Assembly (NCBI GenBank): GCA_024362935.1
Contig: JANCRA010000120.1
Coordinates: forward strand, 69,501 to 133,500
Source of the DNA: Setophaga petechia
Taxonomy: Eukaryota > Chordata > Aves > Passeriformes > Parulidae
Length of the DNA stretch: 64,000 nt
Direction of reading: 5' to 3'
Each line of letters begins with the position of its first letter. The first letter of the stretch is position 1. The notes under the pieces are model-generated. The model ran no database searches and had not been told where the DNA came from. It was given only the letters and a program-made list of their open reading frames with translations. This document shows, in pieces, positions 46,065 to 58,700 of the stretch. The position numbers and the translations under genes were made by a program.

Positions 46065-47567
46065 TACTTGAAAGGAAGGCGTCTTAGACAACTTTCTTTT
46101 TCTTGCTGCAAAACATTCTGCAGCCCTCTGTGCAACCTGTACATCACGATGGAAGTTGTTTAATGAGCAGGAACATTTTCTCCTAGTGAGAGATAGTGAA
46201 AAAGCTTTTTGCTTAGATGTAGGTTACCACAGGCAGTTACTGCAGTGCACTGCAAAGCTAATAGATGCACAACACTGGGATTGTGTGCCCAGCTTGCAAA
46301 GTGATAGAAAACAGTACCTTTCCACTCTTCCTGCCTTTTCCATGCACATTACTATTCGAATGGAAAGAATTTTAGACAACTTTCTTTGGCTTCTTGCAAA
46401 ACACTCTGCACACCTGCCTGCAATCTCTAGAAGTCGATGGGAGATATTTTCTGAACTGGCTCAGTTTCTCTTTGCAAGACATGGGGAAAAAGCAATTTGC
46501 TTCGATATAGGTGAAAAGAGGCACCTACTACAGTGCACTGCAAGCTAATTGCTGCACAACACGCAGATTGTGTAAGCAGGTTGCAAACTGATAGAAAACA
46601 GTACCTCTCCCTTCTCCTGCCTTTTCTATTCACATTTCTATTTGAATGCAAGGCGTTTTAGACAACTTTCTTTTGCTTCTTGCAAAACACTCTGCACACC
46701 TGCCTGCAATCTCTAGAACTCGATGGGAGATGTTTTCTGAACTGGCTCAGTTTCTCCTTGCGAGACATGGGGAAAAAGCAATTTGCTTAGATGCAGGTGA
46801 AAAGAGGCACCTACTACAGTGCACTGAAAAACTAATTGCTGCACAACTCTGGGATTGTGTAAGCAGCTTACAAACAGATAGAAAACAGCACCTTTCCACT
46901 CTCCTGCCTTTTCCATTCGCATTACTATTCGAATGGCAGCAGTTTTGGACAACTTTCTTTTGCTTCTTGCAAAACACTCTGCACACCTCCGTGCAACTTC
47001 TAGAAAAAATGAGAGTTGTTTTCTGAACTGGTACAGTTTCTCCTGAAGAGATATAATGCAAACGCTATTGGCTTAGATGTAGTAACAATAGGCAATTATT
47101 ACAGTGCACTGCAAAGTCAATCGTAGTAGAACACTGGGATTGTGTGTCCAGCTTGCAAACTGGTAGAAAACAGTACCTATCCGCTCTCCTGCATTTTCCC
47201 TTTCCAGGAACATTCGAATTGATGACTTTTTTGGACAAGTTATTTTTCTTGTTGCAAAACACTCTGCAGACCTGCCTGCAAGCTCTAGAGCACGATGGGA
47301 GGTTTTTTGTGAACAGACACAGTTTCTCCTGGCGAGACATAATGAAAAAGCTTTTTGCTAAGGTGTAGCCGGCAGGAGACGCTAAAGACCAGGAGACGGA
47401 GCACTGTGCCTTTAAGCGCCGCTTCCGGGTGTCTCTCGGCCGTAGCTGTTCTCCGGAGCACGCCGCGATCAGCGTAACGACACCAGATTCTTCGCGCCAA
47501 GAAGCGTCTTCTCCTTCTCCGGGAAAAAGAGACTGCGGCAGCTTCTGAACGGCGAACTACGAAGCGG
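46065..47567 (+). repeat. Cassette copy 6
   Basis: M 46065, D1 46353, D2 46639, D3 46925, D4 47212, GC block 47360-47567. It carries the same D4 deletion and GC-block changes as copy 5 and is its tandem duplicate. Confidence 0.93.
47360..47567 (+). promoter_or_regulatory. GC-rich, CpG-island-like block, copy 6
   Basis: CTCF-like word 47369-47383, TTTAAG 47411-47416, CTTCCGG 47422-47428, TTCGCGCCAA 47491-47500, donor-like GTAAGC 47585-47590. It shares gatcagcg and gggaaaaagag with copy 5. Confidence 0.6.
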
Positions 47568-50500
47568 CACAAAACTGGGATTGGGTAAGCAGCTTTCAAA
47601 GTGATAGAAAACAGTACTTTCCCACTCTCTTGCCTTTCCCTTCACATTAATACTTGAAAGGAAGGCGTCTTAGACAACTTTCTTTTACTTTTTGCAAAAC
47701 ACACTGCAGTCCTCTGTGCAACTTCTAGAGCACGATAGGAGATGTTTAGTGAGAGGAAGGTTTTCTCCTGGCGAGACAGAGTGAAAAAGCTATTTGCTCA
47801 GATGTAGGTGACAAGAAACACTTACTGCAGTGCACTGAAAAGCTTACTGCTACACAGCACTGCGATTGTGTTAGCAGCCTGCAAAGTGCTAGAAAACAGT
47901 ACTTTCCCACTCTCTTGCCTTTCCCTTCACATTAATACTTGAAAGGAAGGCGTCTTAGACAACTTTCTTTTACATTTTGCAAAACACACTGCAGCCCTCT
48001 GTACAACTTCTACAACACGATGGAAGTTGTTTAGTGAGCATGAAGGTTTTCTCCTTGCGAGACATAGTGAAAAAGCTATTTGCTTAGATGTAGGTGACAA
48101 GAAACACTTACTGCAGTGCACTGAAAAGCTAATTGCTACACAGAACTGGGATTGTGTTAGCAGCTTGCAAAGTGCTAGAAAACAGTACTTTCCCACTCTC
48201 TTGCCTTTCCCTTCACATTAATACTAGAAAGGAAGGCGTCTTAGACAACTTTGTTTTTCTTGCTGCAAAACACACTGCAGCCCTCTGTGCAACTTCTAGA
48301 ACACGACAGGAAATGTTTAGTGAGCAGGAAGGTTTTCTCCTTGCGAGACATAGTGAAAAAGCTTTTTGCTTAGATATAGGTGACAAGAAACACTTACTGC
48401 AGTGCACTGAACAGCTAATTGCTACACAGAACTGCGATTGTGTTAGCAGCTTGCAAAGTGCTAGAAAACAGTACTTTCCCACTCTCTTGCCTTTCCCTTC
48501 ACATTAATACTTGAAAGGAAGGCGTCTTAGACAACTTTCTTTTTCTTGCTGCAAAACACACTGCAGCCCTCTGTGCAACTTCTAGAACACGATAGGAGAT
48601 GTTTAGTGAGCAAGAAGGTGTTCTCCTTGCGAGACATAGTGAAAAAGCTTTTTGCTTAGATGTAGGTGACAAGAAACACTTACTGCAGTGCACTGAACAG
48701 CTAATTGCTACACAGCACTGGGATTGTGTTAGCAGCCTGCAAAGTGCTAGAAAACAGTACTTTCCCACTCTCTTGCCTTTCCCTTCACATTAATACTTGA
48801 AAGGAAGGCATCTTAGACAACTTTCTTTTTCTTGTGTCAAAAAACTCTGCGGCCCTCTCTGCAACATCTGCAACACGATGGAAGTGGTTTAGTGAGCAGG
48901 AAGGTTTTCTCCTTGCGAGACATAGTGAAAAAGCTATTTGCTTAGATGTAGGTGACAAGAAACACTTACTGCAGTGCACTGAAAAGGTAATTGCTACACA
49001 GAACTGGGATTGTGTTAGCAGCTTGCAAAGTGCTAGAAAACAGTACTTTCCAACTCTCTTGCCTTTCCCTTCACATTAATACTTGAAAGGAAGGCGTCTT
49101 AGACAACTTTCTTTTTCTTGTTACAGAACACAATGCAGCCCTCTGTGCAACTTCTAGAACACGATAGGAGATGTTTAGTGAGCAAGAAGGTTTTCTCCTT
49201 GCGAGATATAGTGAAAAAGCTATTTGCTTAGATGTAGGTGACAAGAAACACTTACTGCAGTGCACTGAACAGCTAACTGCTACACAGGACTGCGATTGTG
49301 TTAGCAGCCTGCAAAGTGCTAGAAAACAGTACTTTCCCACTCTCTTGCCTTTCCCTTCACATTAATACTTGAAAGGAAGGCGTCTTAGACAACTTTCTTT
49401 TATATTTTGCAAAACACACTGCAGCCCTCTGTGCAACTTCTACAACACGATGGAAGTTGCTTAGTGAGCAGCAACGTTTTCCCCTTGCGAGACAAAGTGA
49501 AAAAGCTATTTGCTCAGATGTAGGTATCAAGAAACACTTACTGCCGTGCACTGACAAGCTAATTGATACACAGCACTGCGATTGTGTTAGCAGCTTGCAA
49601 AGTGCTAGAAAACAGTACTTTCCCACTCTCTTGCCTTTCCCTACACATTATTACTTGAAAGGAAGGCGTCTTAGACAACTTTCTTTTTCTTGTTACAGAA
49701 CACACTGCAGCCCTCTGTGCAACTTCTAGAACACGATAGGAGATGTTTAGTGAGCAGGAAGGTTTTCTCCTTGCGAGACAGAGTGAAAAAGCTATTTGCT
49801 TAGATGTAGGTGACAAGAAACACTTACTGCAGTGCAGTGACAAGTTAATTGGTACACAGCACTGGGATTGTGTTAGCAGCTCTCAAAGTGATAGAAAACA
49901 GTACTTTCCCACTCTCTTGCCTTTCCCTTCACATTAATACTTGAAAGGTAGGCGTCTTAGACAACTTTCTTTTTCTTGTGTCAAAAAACTCTGCAGCCCT
50001 CTCTGCAACATCTACAACACGATGGAAGTTGTTTAGTGAGCAGGAAGGTTTTCTCCTTGCGAGACATAGTGAAAAAGCGATTTGCTTAGATGTAGGTGAC
50101 AAGAAACACTTACTGCAGTGCACTGAAAAGCTAATTGCTACACAGCACTGCGATTGTGTTAGCAGCCTGCAAAGTGCTAGAAAACAGTACTTTCCCACTC
50201 TCTTGCCTTTCCCTTCACATTAATACTTGAAAGGAGGGCGTCTTAGACAACTTTCTTTTACATTTTGTAAAACACACTGCAGCCCTTTGTGCAACTTCTA
50301 CAACACGATGGAAGTTGTTTAGTGAGCAGCAACGTTTTCCCCTTGCGAGGCAAAGTGAAAAAGCTATTTGCTCAGATGTAGGTATCAAGAAACACTTACT
50401 GCCATGCACTGACAAGCTAATTGCTACAGAGCACTGGGATTGTGTTAGCAGCTTGCAAAGTGCTAGAAAACAGTACTTTCCCACTCTCTTGCCTTTCCCT

Positions 50501-53500
50501 TCACATTAATACTTGAAAGGAAGGCGTCTTAGACAACTTTCTTTTTCTTGCTGCAAAACACACTGCAGCCCTCTGTGCAACTTCTAGAACACGATAGGAA
50601 ATGTTTAGTGAGCAGGAAGGTTTTCTCCTTGCGAGACATAGTGAAAAAGCTTTTTGCTTAGATGTAGGTGACAAGAAACACTTACTGCAGTGCACTGAAC
50701 AGCTAATTGCTACACAGAACTGGGATTGTGTTAGCAGCTTGCAAAGTGCTAGAAAACAGTACTTTCCCACTCTCTTGCCTTTCCCTTCACATTAATACTG
50801 GAAAGGAAGGCGTCTTAGACAACTTTCTTTTTCTTGTTACAGAACACACTGCAGCCCTCTGTGCAACTTCTAGAACACGATAGGAAATGTTTAGTGAGCC
50901 GGAAGGTTTTCTCCTTGCGAGACATAGTGAAAAAGCTATTTGCTTAGATGCAGGTGACAAGAAAGCCTTACTGCAGTGCAGTGACAAGTTAATTGGTACA
51001 CAGCACTGGGATTGTGTTAGCAGCTCTCAAAGTGCTAGTAAACAGTACTTTCCCACTCTCTTGCCTTTCCTTTCACATTAATACTTGAAAGGAAGTCGTC
51101 TTAGACAACTTTCTTTTTCTTGCTGCAAAACACACTGCAGCCCTCTGTGCAACTTCTAGAACACGATAGGAAATTTTTAGTGAGCAAGAAGGTTTTCTCC
51201 TTGCTAGACAGAGTGATAAAGCTATTTGCTTAGTTGTAGGTGACAAGAAACACTTACTGCAGTGCACTGAAAAGCTAACTGCTACACAGCACTGCGATTG
51301 TGTTAGCAGCCTGCAAAGTGCTAGAAAACAGTACTTTCCCACTCTCTTGCCTTTCCCTTCACATTAATACTTGAAAGGAAGGCATCTTAGACAACTTTCT
51401 TTTATATTTTGCAAAACACACTGCAGCCCTCTGTGCAACTTCTACAACACGATGGAAGTTGTTTAGTGAGCAGCAACGTTTTCCCCTTGCAAGACAAAGT
51501 GAAAAAGCTATTTGCTCAGATGTAGGTATCAAGAAACACTTACTGCCGTGCACTGACAAGCTAATTGCTACACAGCACTGCGATTGTGTTAGCAGCTTGC
51601 AAAGTGCTAGAAAACAGTACTTTCCCACTCTCTTGCCTTTCCCTTCACATTAATACTTGAAAGGAAGGCGTCTTAGACAACTTTCTTTTTCTTGTGTCAA
51701 AAAACTCTGCAGCCCTCTCTGCAACATCTACAACACGATGGAAGTTGTTTAGTGAGCAGGAAGGTTTTCTCCTTGCGAGACATAGTGAAAAAGCTATTTG
51801 CTTAGATGTAGGTGACAAGAAACACTTACTGCAGTGCACTGAAAAGCTAACTGCTACACAGCACTGCGATTGTGTTAGCAGCCTGCAAAGTGCTAGAAAA
51901 CAGTACTTTCCCACTCTCTTGCCTTTCCCTTCACATTAATACTTGAAAGGAGGGCGTCTTAGACAACTTTCTTTTACATTTTGCAAAACACACTGCAGCC
52001 CTTTGTGCAACTTCTACAACACGATGGAAGTTGTTTAGTGAGCAGCAACGTTTTCCCCTTGCGAGGCAAAGTGAAAAAGCTATTTGCTCAGATGTAGGTA
52101 TCAAGAAACACTTACTGCCATGCACTGACAAGCTAATTGCTACAGAGCACTGGGATTGTGTTAGCAGCTTGCAAAGTGCTAGAAAACAGTACTTTCCCAC
52201 TCTCTTGCCTTTCCCTTCACATTAATACTTGAAAGGAAGGCGTCTTAGACAACTTTCTTTTTCTTGCTGCAAAACACACTGCAGCCCTCTGTGCAACTTC
52301 TAGAACACGATAGGAAATGTTTAGTGAGCAGGAAGGTTTTCTCCTTGCGAGACATAGTGAAAAAGCTTTTTGCTTAGATGTAGGTGACAAGAAACACTTA
52401 CTGCAGTGCACTGAACAGCTAATTGCTACACAGAACTGCGATCGTGTTAGCAGCTTGCAAAGTGCTAGAAAACAGTACTTTCCCACTCTCTTGCCTTTCC
52501 CTTCACATTAATACTTGAAAGGAAGGCGTCTTAGACAACTTTCTTTTTCTTGTTACAGAACACACTGCAGCACTCTGTGCAACTTCTAGAACACGATAGG
52601 AAATGTTTAGTGAGCCGGAAGGTTTTCTCCTTGCGAGACATAGTGAAAAAGCTATTTGCTTAGATGCAGGTGACAAGAAAGCCTTACTGCAGTGCAGTGA
52701 CAAGTTCATTGGTACACAGCACTGCGATTGTGTTAGCAGCTCTCAAAGTGCTAGTAAACAGTACTTTCCCACTCTCTTGCCTTTCCTTTCACATTAATAC
52801 TTGAAAGGAAGGCGTCTTAGACAACTTTCTTTTTCTTGCTGCAAAACACACTGCAGCCCTCTGTGCAACTTCTAGAACACGATAGGAAATTTTTAGTGAG
52901 CAAGAAGGTTTTCTCCTTGCGAGACAGAGTGATAAAGCTATTTGCTTAGATGTAGGTGACAAGAAACACTTACTGCAGTGCACTGAAAAGCTAACTGCTA
53001 CACAGCACTGCGATTGTGTTAGCAGCCTGCAAAGTGCTAGAAAACAGTACTTTCCCACTCTCTTGCCTTTCCCTTCACATTAATACTTGAAAGGAAGGCA
53101 TCTTAGACAACTTTCTTTTATATTTTGCAAAACACACTGCAGCCCTCTGTGCAACTTCTACAACACGATGGAAGTTGTTTAGTGAGCAGCAACGTTTTCC
53201 CCTTGCGAGACAAAGTGAAAAAGCTATTTGCTCAGATGTAGGTATCAAGAAACACTTACTGCCGTGCACTGACAAGCTAATTGCTACACAGCACTGCGAT
53301 TGTGTTAGCAGCTTGCAAAGTGCTAGAAAACAGTACTTTCCCACTCTCTTCCCTTTCCCTTCACATTAATACTTGAAAGGAAGGCGTCTTAGACAACTTT
53401 CTTTTTCTTGTTACAGAACACACTGCAGCCCTCTGTGCAACTTCTAGAACACGATAGGAGATGTTTAGTGAGCAGGAAGGTTTTCTCCTTGCGAGACAGA

Positions 53501-54227
53501 GTGAAAAAGCTATTTGCTTAGATGTAGGTGACAAGAAACACTTACTGCAGTGCAGTGACAAGTTAATTGGTACACAGCACTGGGATTGTGTTAGCAGCTC
53601 TCAAAGTGCTAGAAAACAGTACTTTCCCACTCTCTTGCCTTTCCCTTCACATTAATACTAGAAAGGAAGGCGTCTTAGACAACTTTGTTTTTCTTGTGTC
53701 AAAAAACTCTGCAGCCCTCTCTGCAACATCTACAACACGATGGAAGTTGTTTAGTGAGCAGGAAGGTTTTCTCCTTGCGAGACATAGTGAAAAAGCTATT
53801 TGCTTAGATGTAGGTGACAAGAAACACTTACTGCAGTGCACTGAAAAGCTAACTGCTACACAGCACTGCGATTGTGTTAGCAGCCTGCAAAGTGCTAGAA
53901 AACAGTACTTTCCCACTCTCTCGCCTTTCCATTCACATTAATACTTGAAAGGAAGGCGTCTTAGACAACTTTCTTTTTGTTGTTAGAGAACACTCTGCAG
54001 CCCTCTGTGCAACATCTACAACACGATGGAAGTTGTTTAGTGAGCAGGAAGGTTTTCTCCTGGCGAGACAGAGTGAAAAAGCTATTTGCTCAGATGTAGG
54101 TGACAAGAAACACGTACTGCAATGCAGTGGCAAGTCAATTGGTACACAGCACTGGGATTGTGTTAGCAGCTCTCAAAGTGATAGAAAATAGTACTTTCCC
54201 ACTCTCTTGCCTTTCCCTTCGCATTAA
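47568..54227 (+). repeat. Array segment 7: cassette remnant plus 23 monomers
   Basis: The tail is 47568-47650, then 6577 bp (23 x 286 minus 1): Delta, H, X, G, then the 19-monomer run 48794-54227 starting K-Y-L-R-T-Q and ending in LS. That run recurs intact at 57529-62962. The LS unit 53942-54227 carries a short patch of Delta-type marks at 54062-54091. There is no credible gene. Confidence 0.93.
48794..54227 (+). repeat. 5434-bp (19-monomer) block duplicated at 57529-62962
   Basis: Both copies are exactly 19 x 286 bp and share rare private marks: aaaaagcgatttgc, acattttgtaaaac, ggaagtcgtc, gcttagttgtagg and gcgatcgtg. The shift is 8735 bp (30 x 286 + 155, spanning one cassette). After the first copy comes cassette 7; after the second copy, ordinary monomers. 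Confidence 0.92.
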
Positions 54228-55731
54228 TACTTGAAAGGAAGGCGTCTTAGACAACTTTCTTTTTCTTGCTGCAAAACATTCTGCAGCCCTCTGTGCAACC
54301 TGTACATCACGATGGAAGTTGTTTAATGAGCAGGAACATTTTCTCCTAGTGAGAGATAGTGAAAAAGCTTTTTGCTTAGATGTAGGTTACCACAGGCAGT
54401 TACTGCAGTGCACTGCAAAGCTAATAGATGCACAAGACTGGGATTGTGTGCCCAGCTTGCAAAGTGATAGAAAACAGTACCTTTCCACTCTTCCTGCCTT
54501 TTCCATGCACATTACTATTCGAATGGAAAGAATTTTAGACAACTTTCTTTGGCTTCTTGCAAAACACTCTGCACACCTGCCTGCAATCTCTAGAAGTCGA
54601 TGGGAGATATTTTCTGAACTGGCTCAGTTTCTCTTTGCAAGACATGGGGAAAAAGCAATTTGCTTCGATATAGGTGAAAAGAGGCACCTACTACAGTGCA
54701 CTGCAAGCTAATTGCTGCACAACACGCAGATTGTGTAAGCAGGTTGCAAACTGATAGAAAACAGTACCTCTCCCTTCTCCTGCCTTTTCTATTCACATTT
54801 CTATTTGAATGCAAGGCGTTTTAGACAACTTTCTTTTGCTTCTTGCAAAACACTCTGCACACCTGCCTGCAATCTCTAGAACTCGATGGGAGATGTTTTC
54901 TGAACTGGCTCAGTTTCTCCTTGCGAGACATGGGGAAAAAGCAATTTGCTTAGATGCAGGTGAAAAGAGGCACCTACTACAGTGCACTGAAAAACTAATT
55001 GCTGCACAACTCTGGGATTGTGTAAGCAGCTTACAAACAGATAGAAAACAGCACCTTTCCACTCTCCTGCCTTTTCCATTCGCATTACTATTCGAATGGC
55101 AGCAGTTTTGGACAACTTTCTTTTGCTTCTTGCAAAACACTCTGCACACCTCCGTGCAACTTCTAGAAAAAATGAGAGTTGTTTTCTGAACTGGTACAGT
55201 TTCTCCTGAAGAGATATAATGCAAACGCTATTGGCTTAGATGTAGTAACAATAGGCAATTATTACAGTGCACTGCAAAGTCAATCGTAGTAGAACACTGG
55301 GATTGTGTGTCCAGCTTGCAAACTGGTAGAAAACAGTACCTATCCGCTCTCCTGCATTTTCCCTTTCCAGGAACATTCGAATTGATGGCTTTTTTGGACA
55401 AGTTACTTTTTCTTGTTGCAAAACACTCTGCAGACCTGCCTGCAAGCTCTAGAGCACGATGGGAGGTTTTTTGTGAACAGACACAGTTTCTCCTGGCGAG
55501 ACATAATGAAAAAGCTTTTTGCTAAGGTGTAGCCGGCAGGAGACGCTAAAGACCAGGAGACGGAGCACTGTGCCTTTAAGCGCCGCTTCCGGGTGTCTCT
55601 CGGCCGTAGCTGTTCTCCGGAGCACGCCGCGATCGGCGTAACGACACCAGATTCTTCGCGCCAAGAAGCGTCTTCTCCTTCTCCGGGAAACAGAGACTGC
55701 GGCAGCTTCTGAACGGCGAACTACGAAGCGG
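54228..55731 (+). repeat. Cassette copy 7
   Basis: M 54228, D1 54516, D2 54802, D3 55088, D4 55375, GC block 55524-55731. Private mark in M: gcacaagactggg for gcacaacactggg. The D4 marks (gcagacctgcc, gagcacgatggg) match copy 3. The right flank (cagcactagg, then a Q-like unit with gatgtagttatc) matches copy 4. Confidence 0.93.
55524..55731 (+). promoter_or_regulatory. GC-rich, CpG-island-like block, copy 7
   Basis: CTCF-like word 55533-55547, TTTAAG 55575-55580, CTTCCGG 55586-55592, TTCGCGCCAA 55655-55664, donor-like GTAAGC 55749-55754. It has the majority sequence. Confidence 0.6.
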
Positions 55732-58700
55732 CACAAAACTGGGATTGGGTAAGCAGCTTTCAAAGTGATAGAAAACAGTACTTTCCCACTCTCTTGCCTT
55801 TCCCTTCACATTAATACTTGAAAGGAAGGCGTCTTAGACAACTTTCTTTTACTTTTTGCAAAACACACTGCAGTCCTCTGTGCAACTTCTAGAGCACGAT
55901 AGGAGATGTTTAGTGAGAGGAAGGTTTTCTCCTGGCGAGACAGAGTGAAAAAGCTATTTGCTCAGATGTAGGTGACAAGAAACACTTACTGCAGTGCACT
56001 GAAAAGCTTACTGCTACACAGCACTAGGATTGTGTTAGCAGCCTGCAAAGTGCTAGAAAACAGTACTTTCCCACTCTCTTGCCTTTCCCTTCACATTAAT
56101 ACTTGAAAGGAAGGCGTCTTAGACAACTTTATTTACATTTTGCAAAACACACTGCAGCCCTCTGTGCAACTTCTACAACACGATGGAAGTTGTTTAGTGA
56201 GCAGGAACGTTTTCCCCTTGCGAGACAAAGGGAAAAAGCTATTTGCTCAGATGTAGTTATCAAGAAACACTTACTGCCGTGCACTGACAAGCTAATTGCT
56301 ACACAGAACTGGGATTGTGTTAGCAGCTTGCAAAGTGCTAGAAAACAGTACTTTCCCACTCTCTTGCCTTTCCCTTCACATTAATACTTGAAAGGAAGGC
56401 GTCTTAGACAACTTTCTTTTTCTTGCTGCAAAACACACTGCACCCCTCTGTGCAACTTCTAGAACACGATAGGAAATGTTTAATGAGCGGGAAGGTTTTC
56501 TCCTTGCGAGACATAGTGAAAAAGCTATTTGCTTAGATGTAGGTGACAAGAAACACTTCCTGCAGTGCAGTGACAAGTTAATTGGTACACAGCACTGCGA
56601 TTGTGTTAGCAGCTCTCAAAGTGATAGAAAACAATACTTTCCCACTCTCTTGCCTTTCCCTTCACATTAATACTTGAAAGGAAGGCATCTTAGACAACTT
56701 TCTTTTTCTTGTGTCAAAAAACTCTGCAGCCCTCTCTGCAACATCTACAACAGGATGGAAGTTGTTTAGTGAGCAGGAAGGTTTTCTCCTTGCGAGACAT
56801 AGTGAAAAAGCTTTTTGCTTAGATGTAGGTGACAAGAAACACTTACTGCAGTGCACTGAACAGCTAACTGCTACACAGCACTGCGATTGTGTTAGCAGCT
56901 TGCAAAGTGCTAGAAAACAGTACTTTCCCACTCTCTTGCCTTTCCCTTCACATTAATACTTGCAAGGAAGGCGTCTTAGACAACTTTCTTTTACATTTTG
57001 CAAAACACACTGCAGCCCTCTGTACAACTTCTACAACACGATGGAAGTTGTTTAGTGAGCATGAAGGTTGTCTCCTTGCGAGACATAGTGAAAAAGCTAT
57101 TTGCTTAGATGTAGGTGACAAGAAACACTTACTGCAGTGCACTGAAAAGCTAATTGCTACACAGAACTGGGATTGTGTTAGCAGCTTGCAAAGTGCTAGA
57201 AAACAATACTTTCCCACTCTCTTGCCTTTCCCTTCACATTAATACTAGAAAGGAAGGCGTCTTAGACAACTTTGTTTTTCTTGCTGCAAAACACACTGCA
57301 GCCCTCTGTGCAACTTCTAGAACACGACAGGAAATATTTAGTGAGCAGGAAGGTTTTCTCCTTGCGAGACATAGTGAAAAAGCTTTTTGCTTAGATGTAG
57401 GTGACAAGAAACACTTACTGCAGTGCACTGAACAGCTAATTGCTACACAGCACTGGGATTGTGTTAGCAGCCTGCAAAGTGCTAGAAAACAGTACTTTCC
57501 CACTCTCTTGCCTTTCCCTTCACATTAATACTTGAAAGGAAGGCATCTTAGACAACTTTCTTTTTCTTGTGTCAAAAAACTCTGCGGCCCTCTCTGCAAC
57601 ATCTGCAACACGATGGAAGTGGTTTAGTGAGCAGGAAGGTTTTCTCCTTGCGAGACATAGTGAAAAAGCTATTTGCTTAGATGTAGGTGACAAGAAACAC
57701 TTACTGCAGTGCACTGAAAAGGTAATTGCTACACAGAACTGGGATTGTGTTAGCAGCTTGCAAAGTGCTAGAAAACAGTACTTTCCAACTCTCTTGCCTT
57801 TCCCTTCACATTAATACTTGAAAGGAAGGCGTCTTAGACAACTTTCTTTTTCTTGTTACAGAACACAATGCAGCCCTCTGTGCAACTTCTAGAACACGAT
57901 AGGAGATGTTTAGTGAGCAAGAAGGTTTTCTCCTTGCGAGATATAGTGAAAAAGCTATTTGCTTAGATGTAGGTGACAAGAAACACTTACTGCAGTGCAC
58001 TGAACAGCTAACTGCTACACAGGACTGCGATTGTGTTAGCAGCCTGCAAAGTGCTAGAAAACAGTACTTTCCCACTCTCTTGCCTTTCCCTTCACATTAA
58101 TACTTGAAAGGAAGGCGTCTTAGACAACTTTCTTTTATATTTTGCAAAACACACTGCAGCCCTCTGTGCAACTTCTACAACACGATGGAAGTTGCTTAGT
58201 GAGCAGCAACGTTTTCCCCTTGCGAGACAAAGTGAAAAAGCTATTTGCTCAGATGTAGGTATCAAGAAACACTTACTGCCGTGCACTGACAAGCTAATTG
58301 ATACACAGCACTGCGATTGTGTTAGCAGCTTGCAAAGTGCTAGAAAACAGTACTTTCCCACTCTCTTGCCTTTCCCTACACATTATTACTTGAAAGGAAG
58401 GCGTCTTAGACAACTTTCTTTTTCTTGTTACAGAACACACTGCAGCCCTCTGTGCAACTTCTAGAACACGATAGGAGATGTTTAGTGAGCAGGAAGGTTT
58501 TCTCCTTGCGAGACAGAGTGAAAAAGCTATTTGCTTAGATGTAGGTGACAAGAAACACTTACTGCAGTGCAGTGACAAGTTAATTGGTACACAGCACTGG
58601 GATTGTGTTAGCAGCTCTCAAAGTGATAGAAAACAGTACTTTCCCACTCTCTTGCCTTTCCCTTCACATTAATACTTGAAAGGAAGGCGTCTTAGACAAC

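Larger units (their letters stand above)
43336..48507 (+). repeat. 2729-bp tandem duplication including a cassette
   Basis: Unit 43336-45778 is repeated at 46065-48507 with the same private changes in D4 and the GC block, and the same Delta-H-X downstream trio. The linking LS units (43050-43335 and 45779-46064) differ in their left halves: gatggaagtgg in the first, gataggagatg in the second. This shows where the exchange entered. It is the most recent-looking duplication containing cassettes. Confidence 0.88.
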
